From the NCBI RefSeq assembly GCF_009729015.1, contig NZ_CP045482.1, positions 62,001-126,000 of the forward strand: a stretch of 64,000 nt of DNA, written 5' to 3'. This document shows positions 47,406-59,009 of the stretch, piece by piece. Each line of letters begins with the position of its first letter. Position 1 is the stretch's first letter. Source of the stretch: Acidianus ambivalens. Lineage in GTDB: Archaea > Thermoproteota > Thermoprotei_A > Sulfolobales > Sulfolobaceae. The notes beneath the pieces were generated by a model that was not told the origin of the DNA, did no database searches, and saw only the letters and a list, made by a program, of their open reading frames with translations. The position numbers and the translations under genes are program-made.

Positions 47406-50244
47406 TAATTGCAGGCCTTAAAGGTAGTGCATCCTTGTTATACTTCTTCTTAATTTCATCTGTAAATCTTTCCACTTTAACTTCCAATCCTAACTTGTAC
47501 TTAATATAGCTTAGGCCTTCTTTAACTAGCTCTCCTTCATCAAAACCATAAGATGCTATCTTCTTCATTTCGTCTCCTAAGCCTTGAGCATATTGGAATA
47601 TTTTTTGTAATTCTTTTGCTTCCTCACTATTCTTAGGCTTATGAGAGCTAATGAAAGTCTTCATATTTCCTCCAGAACTAATAACATTTAATGCATCAAT
47701 TAATAGCTGCATTTTAGACTTATCTGCAACGTATATTTTAACTAACTTTGGAGTACCCTTATAAACGTTTAATATAGCCTTAACATCATCGATTATTAGC
47801 TTATGATATTCGTGAGCAACTTCTGTTTTGATATCAACCTTACTTTCATCAAATTTAGGCCATTCTTCTAATGATACAAAAGTGTTATGACCTAATGAAT
47901 TCCAAACTTCTTCTGCTATATGGGGCGCAAATGGAGATATTAATTTACTCCAAGTTTCTAGAACTTCTTTTAGCACTTCAGCATTAGGGTTTCTCCCTTC
48001 AGCTTTAGTCATCTCCACGTAATCATTAATATCGGATGATAAACCAAATAAGATCTCGTTCAAGGCTTCTCTAAACCTCATTTCATCCATCATTGGCGTA
48101 ACTTCTTTTATAGTAGAATATAACCTTGATAACATCCATTTTTCTGGAATACCAAACTCTTTACTATCAAGCCCTTTAATTGTAGTTATCATGTCATAAA
48201 ACTTCTTCAAATTATCAGTTACAGACTTGGCTACAGTCTCTGTAAAGTTAGTTTCAGATCCCATATCTGCTGTTGCGGCTAAGGTTATTCTAATAACGTC
48301 TGGGCTATAGATTCTAATTGCTTTTCTCAGAGGAATTATATTCCTCAAGGACTTGCTCATCTTCTTTCCTTCGTAAAGTACTAGACCATTAACTGCTATA
48401 CCTTTAGGCCATAAGTTCTCTGGGAAGATTGCTGCATGATTAAATATAAAGAACGATAAGTGATTAGGTATTAAATCAGAACCGCTATGTCTCATATCTA
48501 ATGGATACCAGTAAGTGAATTCATTTCTTAAATCTTGTAAAACTTCAACTGGGATATTAGTTGCCTTAGATACTTCCTCGACATTACCTTTACCTAGCAT
48601 TACGTAGTCCCAAAATTCAATCGTTAACTGAGAAGCATGTAAGTTGTATTTCTTTATCTTGTGAGCTATCGTGTAATAAGCCATATAAATTGTAGAGTCT
48701 GATAAGCTTTCAATTATCCATTTCTTATCCCAAGGTAGAGGTGTACCTAATCCTCTAGTTCTAGCACAAGCCCTCTTTTGCAGCCAGTCTAATGCGTATT
48801 CAAAATCTTTTCTGACTTCTTCTGGCACTATTCTCATCATTGATAGTAATCTCTTTGCTTTAGCTTTCCACTCTGGATTACCATAATCTAAGAACCATTG
48901 ATCCTTTAGTATCTTGACTACTACTTCATTTCCGCATCTGCAATAAACTGGCTTATTCATTATTTCCAAGATTTTCCTACCTAGACCGTGATTAATTATA
49001 AAATCAGTAATTATTTTTCTTGCCTCTGGTACCGATAAGCCTACAATACCTTTTAACTCTTCCCTATACTCTGGCTTAGCTCTTAATAACACGTCATCCC
49101 TCATTTTTCCTTTGTTGTATTCAGTTCTATATACTAACTCAGTTAATTTCTTAAGATCAGCGTCATTCTTAGGTTTTTCTTTTTCAACAACTTCCGCAGC
49201 AGGAGACTCACCGTAACCTTCAACCTTTATTACTGGAATTATTTGGGTGTTTGGACTAACTTTCTTTAAATAATAATAATCAAAAGGCGCATGAGCCGGA
49301 ACGCTCATTACTACTCCTGTTGCCATATCTGGGTCAACGAATTCACCAGGCAATACTGGAACGCTCTGACCGGTTATTGGATTAATCGCAGTTAATTTAA
49401 TTAAATCCGATCCAGAAATCTTATCTAAAACCTTAACATTATCTATCTGGAAACTTAACTTAAAAGCTGCCCTTTCTGTAACTATCATTCTTTTTCCATC
49501 TATTTCAGTTATTGCATAAGTTACTTTGGGGTTTACCCATACTGCAACTACTCCAAAGATAGTCTCTGGCCTTAAAGTTGCAACAGGCAAGATACCCTTC
49601 TCTGATTCAAAGTAAATTAGCACGTATTCTCCTATATCTGGTTCTACATCGCCTTTAGTGTCATGCATTCCGACCGGTAAATGATGAACAGGACACCAGC
49701 CTACTGGATGAGTGTCCTTCACTATATAGCCTTGTTGTTGTAATTTATTAAATTGCCATACAATAAATGAAGAAAATTCTGGGTCTATTGTTGTAAATTC
49801 TCTTCTCCAGTCTATGCTTAACCCTAGTTCTTTCATAGCTTTCTTTATATCTTCCTTAAAGTAGTTAGCCATGAACAGCGGATCTGATAATTTCGGAATA
49901 TCTTCTGGAGGTATTTCATAAATATTTTTGAAAATATCTATAACTTCCTTTTCTCCTTTAGCTACGTCATCTGCCATAGTTATTATCGGTGTTCCTGTAT
50001 AATGAAATCCCATTGGGAATAGTACATTATAGCCTTTCATTCTCATGTATCTTGCATAAATATCAGCAGTGGTATACGTTCTTCCGTGACCTAGATGAAA
50101 AGGACTATTTGGATAAGGAAAAGCTACTGTAGTAAAGAACTTCTTTCTACTATCTGGATTACTCTCAAATATTTTGCTTTCTTCCCATTTCTTTTGCCAT
50201 TTTTGGGATATATTGACCAGAAACGCACTGAAAGTCTGAGAAAT
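47395..50244 (-). CDS. leuS: Leucyl-tRNA synthetase, archaeal type, with non-canonical start
   Basis: A class I synthetase. HIGH motif is PFHLGHGRT, KMSKS motif is KKMSKSL, and the CP1 editing domain has TLRPETIFG and PAHAPFDYY. The first ATG in frame (50046) lies after the HIGH motif, so it cannot be the start. The homologous frame extends upstream through KWQKKWEESKIFESNPDS to a TGA at 50247-50245, and the 66 codons between contain no ATG, GTG or TTG. ATT 50244, four bases after GGTGGG, gives 949 residues, a normal archaeal LeuRS length. CTG 50220 is an alternative. Confidence 0.9.
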   Translation of the reverse strand: MSQTFSAFLVNISQKWQKKWEESKIFESNPDSRKKFFTTVAFPYPNSPFHLGHGRTYTTADIYARYMRMKGYNVLFPMGFHYTGTPIITMADDVAKGEKEVIDIFKNIYEIPPEDIPKLSDPLFMANYFKEDIKKAMKELGLSIDWRREFTTIDPEFSSFIVWQFNKLQQQGYIVKDTHPVGWCPVHHLPVGMHDTKGDVEPDIGEYVLIYFESEKGILPVATLRPETIFGVVAVWVNPKVTYAITEIDGKRMIVTERAAFKLSFQIDNVKVLDKISGSDLIKLTAINPITGQSVPVLPGEFVDPDMATGVVMSVPAHAPFDYYYLKKVSPNTQIIPVIKVEGYGESPAAEVVEKEKPKNDADLKKLTELVYRTEYNKGKMRDDVLLRAKPEYREELKGIVGLSVPEARKIITDFIINHGLGRKILEIMNKPVYCRCGNEVVVKILKDQWFLDYGNPEWKAKAKRLLSMMRIVPEEVRKDFEYALDWLQKRACARTRGLGTPLPWDKKWIIESLSDSTIYMAYYTIAHKIKKYNLHASQLTIEFWDYVMLGKGNVEEVSKATNIPVEVLQDLRNEFTYWYPLDMRHSGSDLIPNHLSFFIFNHAAIFPENLWPKGIAVNGLVLYEGKKMSKSLRNIIPLRKAIRIYSPDVIRITLAATADMGSETNFTETVAKSVTDNLKKFYDMITTIKGLDSKEFGIPEKWMLSRLYSTIKEVTPMMDEMRFREALNEILFGLSSDINDYVEMTKAEGRNPNAEVLKEVLETWSKLISPFAPHIAEEVWNSLGHNTFVSLEEWPKFDESKVDIKTEVAHEYHKLIIDDVKAILNVYKGTPKLVKIYVADKSKMQLLIDALNVISSGGNMKTFISSHKPKNSEEAKELQKIFQYAQGLGDEMKKIASYGFDEGELVKEGLSYIKYKLGLEVKVERFTDEIKKKYNKDALPLRPAIIIE

Positions 50245-50292
50245 TCAGCCCACCAAAACCTATATTACTGAGATATTTTTTAAGCTTATTAA
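50245..50292. promoter_or_regulatory. Divergent leuS / cobalamin adenosyltransferase promoter
   Basis: A spacer of 48 bases. On the minus strand an AAAAAATATC element (50271-50280) predicts a transcript start close to the GGTGGG before leuS. On the plus strand CCTATATTAC (50259-50268) is about 27-30 bases before ATG 50293. Confidence 0.4.
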
Positions 50293-50817
50293 ATGTTCAC
50301 AAGAACTGGAGACGACGGAAACACAAATGTAATAAATAAGAGAGTAGGTAAAGATTCGCCTTTAGTAAATATGTTAGGTGACTTAGATGAAGTAAATTCT
50401 TTCTTGGGCTTAGCCTTAGCTAAATTACCTTGGGACGATATGAAGAAAGACATTGAAAAAATTCAATATGAATTGTTTGCAATAGGAGAAGAATTAAGTA
50501 CTGGAAATATTAAAATAACTCAAGAGAACGTGAAATGGCTGGAAGAAAGGACAGTAGCCTATAGAAAAGAAAGCGGGCCAGTAAAGCTTTTTGTAATCCC
50601 CGGAGGCTCAGAAGAAGCTTCTTACCTTCATGTAGCCAGAAGCGTAGTAAGGAGAGTAGAAAGGAACGCAGTTAAATATTCTAAAGAGATTGAATTTGAC
50701 AAATGGATAATAGTTTATCTAAATAGACTATCTTCACTTTTATTTTCCATGGCAATTGTAGCAAATAAGAGAAAAGGAATTGAAGAAAGAATTTATGATA
50801 TACGCAAATACTTCTGA
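50293..50817 (+). CDS. Cob(I)alamin adenosyltransferase, PduO type
   Basis: A 174-residue five-helix-bundle enzyme that transfers adenosyl from ATP to cob(I)alamin. It starts MFTRTGDDGNTNVINKRVGK, with GDLDEVNSFLGLA after it and the active-site RSVVRRVERNAV and YLNRLSSLLF near the C-terminus. It would serve adenosylcobalamin-dependent enzymes such as methylmalonyl-CoA mutase. It overlaps the convergent NcsA gene by 25 bases. Confidence 0.9.
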   Translation: MFTRTGDDGNTNVINKRVGKDSPLVNMLGDLDEVNSFLGLALAKLPWDDMKKDIEKIQYELFAIGEELSTGNIKITQENVKWLEERTVAYRKESGPVKLFVIPGGSEEASYLHVARSVVRRVERNAVKYSKEIEFDKWIIVYLNRLSSLLFSMAIVANKRKGIEERIYDIRKYF

Positions 50818-51752
50818 GGTAAAAGCCCAGATTGTATCATTAATTCACAATTTTTACATATTTCTCTTCCATAACTTGTAGGTTCTCCGCAAATCTTACA
50901 AGTAGGTAATTCTTCTTTAGGAGAATGTTGTCTTACTAGTTCTGATATTTTATCGAACTCTTCAACAATCCTAAGTAGACTACCAGGTTTTTGCTGTTCT
51001 ATTAAATAAAGTAGCTCTCTAACCTTAGCTCTCAATGTAGGTCTAGCTGAAATGTAAGGACATTCAACTTCTTGAAATTCAAATCCTTTTAGAAAAGCAT
51101 ACATTGTGGTTTCCCACTCATAAATCTTCCTTAGAGGTTTGACTCTCAAAACAAACTTGTCACTTAACTTTAGAGGTACATCCCCTAATCTTACTAATCT
51201 CTTAACGTCACCTCTAAGTATATTTACTATAACAGTTTGTGCCTCGTCATCTAAATTATGTCCAGTTGCTACTAAATCTGCCTTAACTTGTCTTCCCGCA
51301 TCGTTAATTAATTTTCTTCTAAATCCTCCACAAAAAGTGCAAGCTGATATATTTAGCCCTTTAGCTCTAGCCGAGGACACCATCTCGTCTAATGTGTAAC
51401 CTACAGAATCCTTAAATGAGGTTGATATTAATTCTATACCAAGATCGTCAAGGTATTTTCTTAATTTCTCTGCCTGTTCCTTCCTATTATATCCAGAAAT
51501 CCCTTCCACGATGTTAAAGGCAACCAATTTCTTAGGATCAATGAAACTAGCTAATGTGTCTGCTAAAGTTAAACTATCTTTCCCTCCAGAAACTGCTAAA
51601 AGAATCTTGTTAGCCTTTAGAAGGCCTTGTTTCTCAGCTTCTTTCTTAACTCTCTGTCTTATATCATCTATAAAACATTCTTTACATAATCTTCTCCCAG
51701 TATGGGGCTGATAAACTACAGCCTCTCTAGATTTACAAACGTCACAAATCAT
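50793..51752 (-). CDS. ncsA: tRNA 2-thiolation protein, TtuA/NcsA (CTU1) family
   Basis: 319 residues. Zinc-finger pairs flank the protein (CDVCKSREAVVY with CKECF at the N-terminus, CKICG and CKNCE at the C-terminus). The ATP-pyrophosphatase P-loop is VSGGKDSLTL. Cysteines in ACTFCGG and EVECPYIS match the [4Fe-4S] ligands of TtuA. It thiolates uridine in tRNA (position 34 or 54) using a ubiquitin-like sulfur carrier. It overlaps the DUF211 gene by 4 bases. Confidence 0.88.
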   Translation of the reverse strand: MICDVCKSREAVVYQPHTGRRLCKECFIDDIRQRVKKEAEKQGLLKANKILLAVSGGKDSLTLADTLASFIDPKKLVAFNIVEGISGYNRKEQAEKLRKYLDDLGIELISTSFKDSVGYTLDEMVSSARAKGLNISACTFCGGFRRKLINDAGRQVKADLVATGHNLDDEAQTVIVNILRGDVKRLVRLGDVPLKLSDKFVLRVKPLRKIYEWETTMYAFLKGFEFQEVECPYISARPTLRAKVRELLYLIEQQKPGSLLRIVEEFDKISELVRQHSPKEELPTCKICGEPTSYGREICKNCELMIQSGLLPQKYLRIS

Positions 51753-52030
51753 TTTCCTTTCCTTCCCTCAACTAATCTATTTCCTGCAGCAACTTCATCT
51801 ATGCTATGTATTGCACAACCGTCTTCTTCTAAGACCTTTTTTACTTCCTCAAAATTTATGTTAGGCCCTTCTATAACCACCATTAAACCCATAGTTTCTA
51901 CGTCCATGTCTGTTACACTAATATTAACTCCATCTATTCCTTCTAGTTCAGTTAGTTTACCGGCTAAATCTATTATTGTTGTGCCCTTAATTGGTTTTAA
52001 AACGTCAAGAACAATCCTTCTTATACTCAC
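51749..52030 (-). CDS. DUF211 family protein
   Basis: A 93-residue ferredoxin-like fold protein of the archaeal DUF211 family. It reads IRRIVLDVLKPIKGTTIIDL at the start and GLMVVIEGPNINFEEVKKVL in the middle, then GCAIHSIDEVAAG. The family is uncharacterised; homologues form oligomers that may bind metal or nucleotide. GTG start; it is cotranscribed with the downstream thiolation gene (4-base overlap). Confidence 0.85.
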   Translation of the reverse strand: MSIRRIVLDVLKPIKGTTIIDLAGKLTELEGIDGVNISVTDMDVETMGLMVVIEGPNINFEEVKKVLEEDGCAIHSIDEVAAGNRLVEGRKGK

Positions 52031-52224
52031 TCTTCATCAATGTGTTAAATAAGGACTTTAGCGTTAAAAATCTAATTTTTACCTTGAATATATCTCAATT
52101 ATCTGGGATTTTAAGTATTAAAAATATTAAAGCTGTCTATAGTTTAAGTCTTAAAAACCTTGTAACATGTTTAGGTTAATTTTAAATAAATAGGGTTCGG
52201 GGGTATATAAAGGGGGGTTTAAAA
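52031..52224. promoter_or_regulatory. 194-base intergenic region with the decarboxylase promoter
   Basis: An AT-rich spacer. Near its right end TTTAAATAAA (52181-52190) is a plausible TATA element predicting a start near 52210. This is followed by an unusual GGGTTCGGGGGTATATAAA stretch and the run AGGGGGGTTT, which could be a strong ribosome-binding site 7-12 bases before ATG 52225. TATATAAA at 52204-52211 is an alternative TATA for a leaderless start. I see no RNA gene or small coding frame in the rest. Confidence 0.4.
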
Positions 52225-53468
<1,244 letters not shown>

Positions 53469-53492
<24 letters not shown>

Positions 53493-53660
53493 ATTGAAAC
53501 ATCCCTCGCCCTTTTCTATAATTCCCTTGTTCATTAATTCAACTATAACTTTTTCTGGATCTTTAACTCCTAGTGCTTTTAAATCCCTGACAGCAATAAT
53601 TTCCCCAACAGAAATATATTTTCTAAAATATTTCTCAGCAATTTCTATGTCCTTTTCCAT
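53469..53660 (-). CDS. Small winged-helix-like protein
   Basis: A 63-residue basic/acidic protein. VGEIIAVRDLKALGVKDPEK and VIVELMNKGIIEKGEGCFNL have the helix-turn-helix plus wing pattern. It may bind DNA or a partner protein; small accessory subunits of the replicative polymerase PolB1 (PBP2) have similar size, which could be tested, but I have no direct evidence. It overlaps the convergent reductase by 24 bases. Confidence 0.5.
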
Positions 53661-53698
53661 ACTCTAATTTTATTTTCTTACACTCATTTAACGTTATC

Positions 53699-54541
53699 GT
53701 GAATCCTTATCTAAAACTTGTAAGGATACATAACGTTATAGGCGCTGCAATAGGAGATTTTACAGGATATGTTGTATCGTCTGCCTGGAATTTTAATCTG
53801 GAGAAGCTAGTAATCTCCCTGATTGTAGTGTCTTTAGTTGCAGCAGGCGGTTATGCTATAAATGACGTATACGACGTTGAAATAGATAAGATAAATAAAC
53901 CAGATAGACCACTACCATCTGGACGAATAAGCATAAAGAACGCAGTTACTTTATCGTACTCAACAATGATAATAGGCAGTGGGTTAGCTTTTATCCTTGG
54001 AATTTTACAAGGATTATTGGCAATACTGACTTCAATAGCTTTAATTTACTACGCTAAAACGCTTAAAAGGCAGGGCTTGCCTGGTAATATTATCGTAGCA
54101 ACTACTACTGCTTTATCAATATTCTATGGTGGTATAGCATATTTTGAAGGGAATTGGTTTGAGAGAGTAATAATACCCACGGCATACTCTTTTCTTCTCA
54201 CATTAGGAAGAGAATTGGTTAAAGGTATAGAAGACTATGAAGGAGACAAGAAATACGGCGTGAGAACATTAGCGACTACCAAGGGAATTAGATTCACTTG
54301 GAATACTGCAAGAGTGATATTACTTTTAATGTTAGCAATCTCTCCGTTGCCAATTCTACTTGGATTTAACATTATTTATGGAATACTTTTAATTCCATTT
54401 ACTTTCTTCACTTTAAAAGCAATATTTGCAGAAACTTCACCAAGAGGTGGAGGAGAAGCTAGAGGTTTATTAAAGGGTTCAGCTTTCATAGGTATGATAG
54501 CTTTTATCCTAGGCAGTCTCCCATTCAAGATCTTTATCTAA
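53699..54541 (+). CDS. Digeranylgeranylglyceryl phosphate synthase (UbiA family)
   Basis: A 280-residue membrane prenyltransferase with about eight hydrophobic segments. The two aspartate motifs are NDVYDVEIDKINKPDRPLPS and EDYEGDKKYGVRTLA. It attaches the second geranylgeranyl chain to GGGP in archaeal ether-lipid synthesis. It starts at GTG 53699. It overlaps the convergent gene at 54509 by 33 bases. Confidence 0.88.
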   Translation: MNPYLKLVRIHNVIGAAIGDFTGYVVSSAWNFNLEKLVISLIVVSLVAAGGYAINDVYDVEIDKINKPDRPLPSGRISIKNAVTLSYSTMIIGSGLAFILGILQGLLAILTSIALIYYAKTLKRQGLPGNIIVATTTALSIFYGGIAYFEGNWFERVIIPTAYSFLLTLGRELVKGIEDYEGDKKYGVRTLATTKGIRFTWNTARVILLLMLAISPLPILLGFNIIYGILLIPFTFFTLKAIFAETSPRGGGEARGLLKGSAFIGMIAFILGSLPFKIFI

Positions 54542-55462
54542 AATTTTCCTAAAACCGGATTTTACACCTACAATTCTTAGATGCACGTTACCCTTTTTTG
54601 GCACAAAGAACTCATAATTAATCTTTTGTCCTATTTTTATATTATCAAAAGATTTAAAGTGTATAGTAACTCCGTTCAACATCGCATTAAGCAAAACCCT
54701 ATCTAAATCAACTTCACCGTCGTTATAAAGAGTTATAACGGCCTTATTATCTTTTCCTATTTTACCATTTACGTTAATAGAAATATTTGGAGTTATTGAA
54801 TTTTCTGAATAATGTAAAAATAGGAAAGCAGGACTCCTTTGCGACGATTCATGAATTATGCTCAAGTGACCTTTTACCTCAATTTCATCACTATCTAAAC
54901 TCCCTCCAATAGTTGTAACAGTTCCTGTACTATTAACAACTCTTAATATTGACTTATTAGGGTTCCTGACTACAACGTAATTTTTGCCTTCTCCGTCTAA
55001 TTCTATTTCTTCCGAAGGTTGTATTAAATATATTCCTGCTCTAAGTTTATAATTCGTTTTAAACTCTGGAACTTCATAAAATAGAACTGAATTTATGATA
55101 TGAACCCAAATCCCTTCAATTGAAGAATGAGATACAACGAACTCGTTTTTGCCCTCTCGCGTCAAATGAGTAACGTCATAGATATTTAGATTATAATAAG
55201 ATCCACCAACTCTCACGATATCTATAGGCTTGAATTCCTTAGTTAATGAAAAATTGTTTAACCAAAGTCTCCACTTAGTTGTTAAATCTCTTGTCTCCGT
55301 TATTATAACAATATATGCCTTTACGGGTTTTTTCTCTGCATAAAATGTATAAAGTAGTTCCCTATTTTCAGAGCTAACTTTTGTTGATTTTAGCAAAGTT
55401 GAATATTCAATACTACCGTTTATGCTTCCTTCGTCAAATGTTGCAATCTTACCAATTGGCAT
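54509..55462 (-). CDS. Hypothetical protein with CARDB-like beta domain
   Basis: 317 residues from ATG 55462; the open frame upstream runs antisense through the divergent GTPase gene and is not coding. The sequence is mostly beta-strand. Residues about 230-300 (PNISINVNGKIGKDNKAVI, then LYNDGEVDLDRVLLNAML) resemble a CARDB adhesion-type domain. No signal peptide is evident. A putative TATA element is about 26 bases upstream. Function unknown. Confidence 0.55.
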   Translation of the reverse strand: MPIGKIATFDEGSINGSIEYSTLLKSTKVSSENRELLYTFYAEKKPVKAYIVIITETRDLTTKWRLWLNNFSLTKEFKPIDIVRVGGSYYNLNIYDVTHLTREGKNEFVVSHSSIEGIWVHIINSVLFYEVPEFKTNYKLRAGIYLIQPSEEIELDGEGKNYVVVRNPNKSILRVVNSTGTVTTIGGSLDSDEIEVKGHLSIIHESSQRSPAFLFLHYSENSITPNISINVNGKIGKDNKAVITLYNDGEVDLDRVLLNAMLNGVTIHFKSFDNIKIGQKINYEFFVPKKGNVHLRIVGVKSGFRKILDKDLEWETA

Positions 55463-55496
55463 GAATATATAATGAGGAAAAAAGAAAATAAAATGA
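55463..55496. promoter_or_regulatory. Compact divergent promoter, CARDB-like and GTPase genes
   Basis: Only 34 bases separate the two ATG codons. AATATATAA at 55466-55474 is centred about 27 bases before the GTPase ATG, and a TTTTATTTTC stretch on the minus strand is about 27 bases before ATG 55462. Both transcripts would be leaderless and their start sites would cross. Confidence 0.45.
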
Positions 55497-56303
55497 ATGC
55501 TAGGAGATGTGTTAAAGGTTATAAAGAAATCAGATGCTGTACTAGAGATAGTGGACTCTAGGGAACCCGACCTTACTAGATCCAAAAAGATAGAGAACAT
55601 AGTAAAAAAGGAAGGTAAAGGACTTTTAATAGTTATTAACAAAGGAGACCTAGTGCCAAGGGAAGTACTTGAAAAATGGAAGAGATATATAGAAAAGGAA
55701 GATAGAATAAAAACTGTTTACATTTCCGCAACTTCTCATTTAGGGACTAAAATTTTACGTAATGCGATAAAGGAAGTACTAAAGGGAAATGAAGGAACAA
55801 TTTGCTTAGTAGGTTATCCAAAGACTGGGAAATCCTCTATAATAAATGCACTAAAAGGAAGACATTCCGCTTCTACTTCTGCTCATCCAATGGCTTATGG
55901 TTATACAAAAACTATACAAAAGTTCAAGGTAGATTCAAAAATTTACGCTTGGGATACACCCGGAATTATTCCTCCAGATGGAAGCCCACTGGAAAGAGCA
56001 ATAAGGGGCCAAGCGGTTGAGAAAATAGAGGATCCAGTAAAGGTAGCATTATTACTTATAGATAGAATTGAAAAGTTTGATAAAAATGCGTTGAAGTCTG
56101 CTTATAAACTTGATTATTCAGATGGATTGGATTTACTCCAAAAGATTGCAATTAAGAGAGGCTGGTTTTATAAAAAAGATAAAGAACCCCTTATTGAAGA
56201 AGCCGCAAGGCAATTAATTAGAGATTACCACGAAGGAAAGATAATTTATTTTACCCTCCCACCATCAGAGTCTAATGATGAAAATAAAAGTAGTAATATT
56301 TGA
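55497..56303 (+). CDS. Circularly permuted GTPase (YlqF/RbgA-like)
   Basis: 268 residues with GTPase motifs in permuted order: G4 NKGDLV, G5-like ISATSH, G1 GYPKTGKSS, then G3 DTPG. The N-terminal segment VVDSREPDLTRS-like (EIVDSREPDLTRSKK) is typical of YlqF/RbgA. It is probably a large-subunit ribosome-assembly factor. It overlaps the phosphatase gene by 29 bases. Confidence 0.88.
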   Translation: MLGDVLKVIKKSDAVLEIVDSREPDLTRSKKIENIVKKEGKGLLIVINKGDLVPREVLEKWKRYIEKEDRIKTVYISATSHLGTKILRNAIKEVLKGNEGTICLVGYPKTGKSSIINALKGRHSASTSAHPMAYGYTKTIQKFKVDSKIYAWDTPGIIPPDGSPLERAIRGQAVEKIEDPVKVALLLIDRIEKFDKNALKSAYKLDYSDGLDLLQKIAIKRGWFYKKDKEPLIEEAARQLIRDYHEGKIIYFTLPPSESNDENKSSNI

Positions 56304-56763
56304 TGCAGACAAAACTCTTTGGGATCACTATAATATTTCAGAATTTGAAGATCCGATAAAAGTTATTAATAAAAACGAAATTGAAGACGCTAAAGGCAGA
56401 AAGCTAAAAGTTTTTCCAGATGTTAGAGACACTTTAGAAGAACTGAAGAAGAAAGGAATAATACTGGGTTTAGCGACATGGAATTATCCGGATAAGACAC
56501 AAAAAATTTTACAAATTCTAGATTTATATAAATATTTTGACGTTATTGTTTCCAGAGACTTTCCTTACAAGTTTATTATGATAAATGAGATTTTTAATGA
56601 GCTGAGAAATAAGGGGATTAAAATAAAACCAGAGGAGACAATGTTTGTTGACGATAGAAGATCTCATTTTGGAAATGTATGGTTGTATTTAGGAAATATT
56701 AAATGTGTTGAAATGTGGAAAGATATAAAATGTCATAGTGAAATTCTTCACATGTTAGATTAA
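56275..56763 (+). CDS. HAD-superfamily phosphatase, MDP-1 type
   Basis: A 162-residue capless HAD protein. Motif I is FDADKTLW, motif II lies in LGLATWN, and motif III/IV in MFVDDRRSHFGNV. The layout matches magnesium-dependent phosphatase 1. The substrate is unknown. It might be worth testing as a missing small-molecule phosphatase such as the histidinol-phosphate one, but nothing in its position supports that. ATG 56275 is followed by a second ATG. Confidence 0.78.
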   Translation: MMKIKVVIFDADKTLWDHYNISEFEDPIKVINKNEIEDAKGRKLKVFPDVRDTLEELKKKGIILGLATWNYPDKTQKILQILDLYKYFDVIVSRDFPYKFIMINEIFNELRNKGIKIKPEETMFVDDRRSHFGNVWLYLGNIKCVEMWKDIKCHSEILHMLD

Positions 56764-56983
56764 ACTATTTTTAAAGCTATGGATCCATAACTTTTTAAAA
56801 AGTTAAAAAATTATCATAAGAGTCTTTAAAGAGAAAAGATAAAGCTTAAAAATTTAACGGTATATTTGCTAAGCCGTGGAAAAGATGATAGGTGATCATA
56901 CCCTCCAAATCCAATAAGTTCTCTAAAATGTTTTCAAGTCAACCAATTGCTTCTTCTAAAAATAATAGCAGAGGTGAAGAGTA
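56764..56983 (+). promoter_or_regulatory. 220-base leader region before ilvB
   Basis: After the phosphatase stop, the perfect 16-base palindrome AACTTTTTAAAAAGTT lies at 56789-56804. TATA-like elements occur at 56844-56856 (GCTTAAAAATTTA) and 56860-56868 (GTATATTTG). An ATG at 56885 opens an 11-codon frame (MIGDHTLQIQ) ending at 56917, at about the expected transcript start. A GAGGTGA ribosome-binding site at 56971-56977 lies six bases before the ilvB TTG. I see no C/D-box RNA or tRNA here. Confidence 0.45.
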
Positions 56984-58679
<1,696 letters not shown>

Positions 58680-58702
<23 letters not shown>

Positions 58703-59009
58703 AGTAACCGGGTATTATAGAGATCCAGGCTTCCTAGAGAGAGTAATCAGTACATTTAGAAAACTATGGGTAGACATAGATTGGGTCACAGCGAGGAGAA
58801 TAAGTGATGACGGCTTATACGAGGTTTATCTCCTAGTTAGAGAAACTAAGAATACTCACTTGGCAATACTCAACTTAAGTAAAACTGTAGACGTAGAAAA
58901 AGTTGAGGTTCTAGAAGACGGTAAATTGATTCCTTGCCAAAACGATTCGTTTTTTATCCCGTCATATACAAAAGTAACAACCTATAGTTGGGGTGAAAAA
59001 GTTGGCTAA
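58680..59009 (+). CDS. ilvN: Acetolactate synthase small-subunit-like ACT protein
   Basis: 109 residues from GTG 58680. One ACT-type domain (GRIVKVTGYYRDPGFLERVI, then YEVYLLVRETKNTHLAILNL) followed by a short unrelated tail. It is shorter than bacterial IlvN/IlvH (about 160 residues) and lacks the C-terminal domain. Its position between ilvB and ilvC, with overlaps at both ends, supports the role of regulatory subunit for feedback by branched-chain amino acids. Confidence 0.8.

Noticed and set aside
55463..55642. 60-codon N-terminal extension of the CARDB-like gene
   Set aside because: The stretch is antisense to the conserved start of the YlqF-like GTPase and crosses its promoter. ATG 55462 with its own TATA element is the better start.
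56875..56940. Possible C/D-box small RNA in the ilvB leader
   Set aside because: An ATGATAGG box resembles a degenerate C box, but there is no CTGA D box at a suitable distance and no D'/C' pair.
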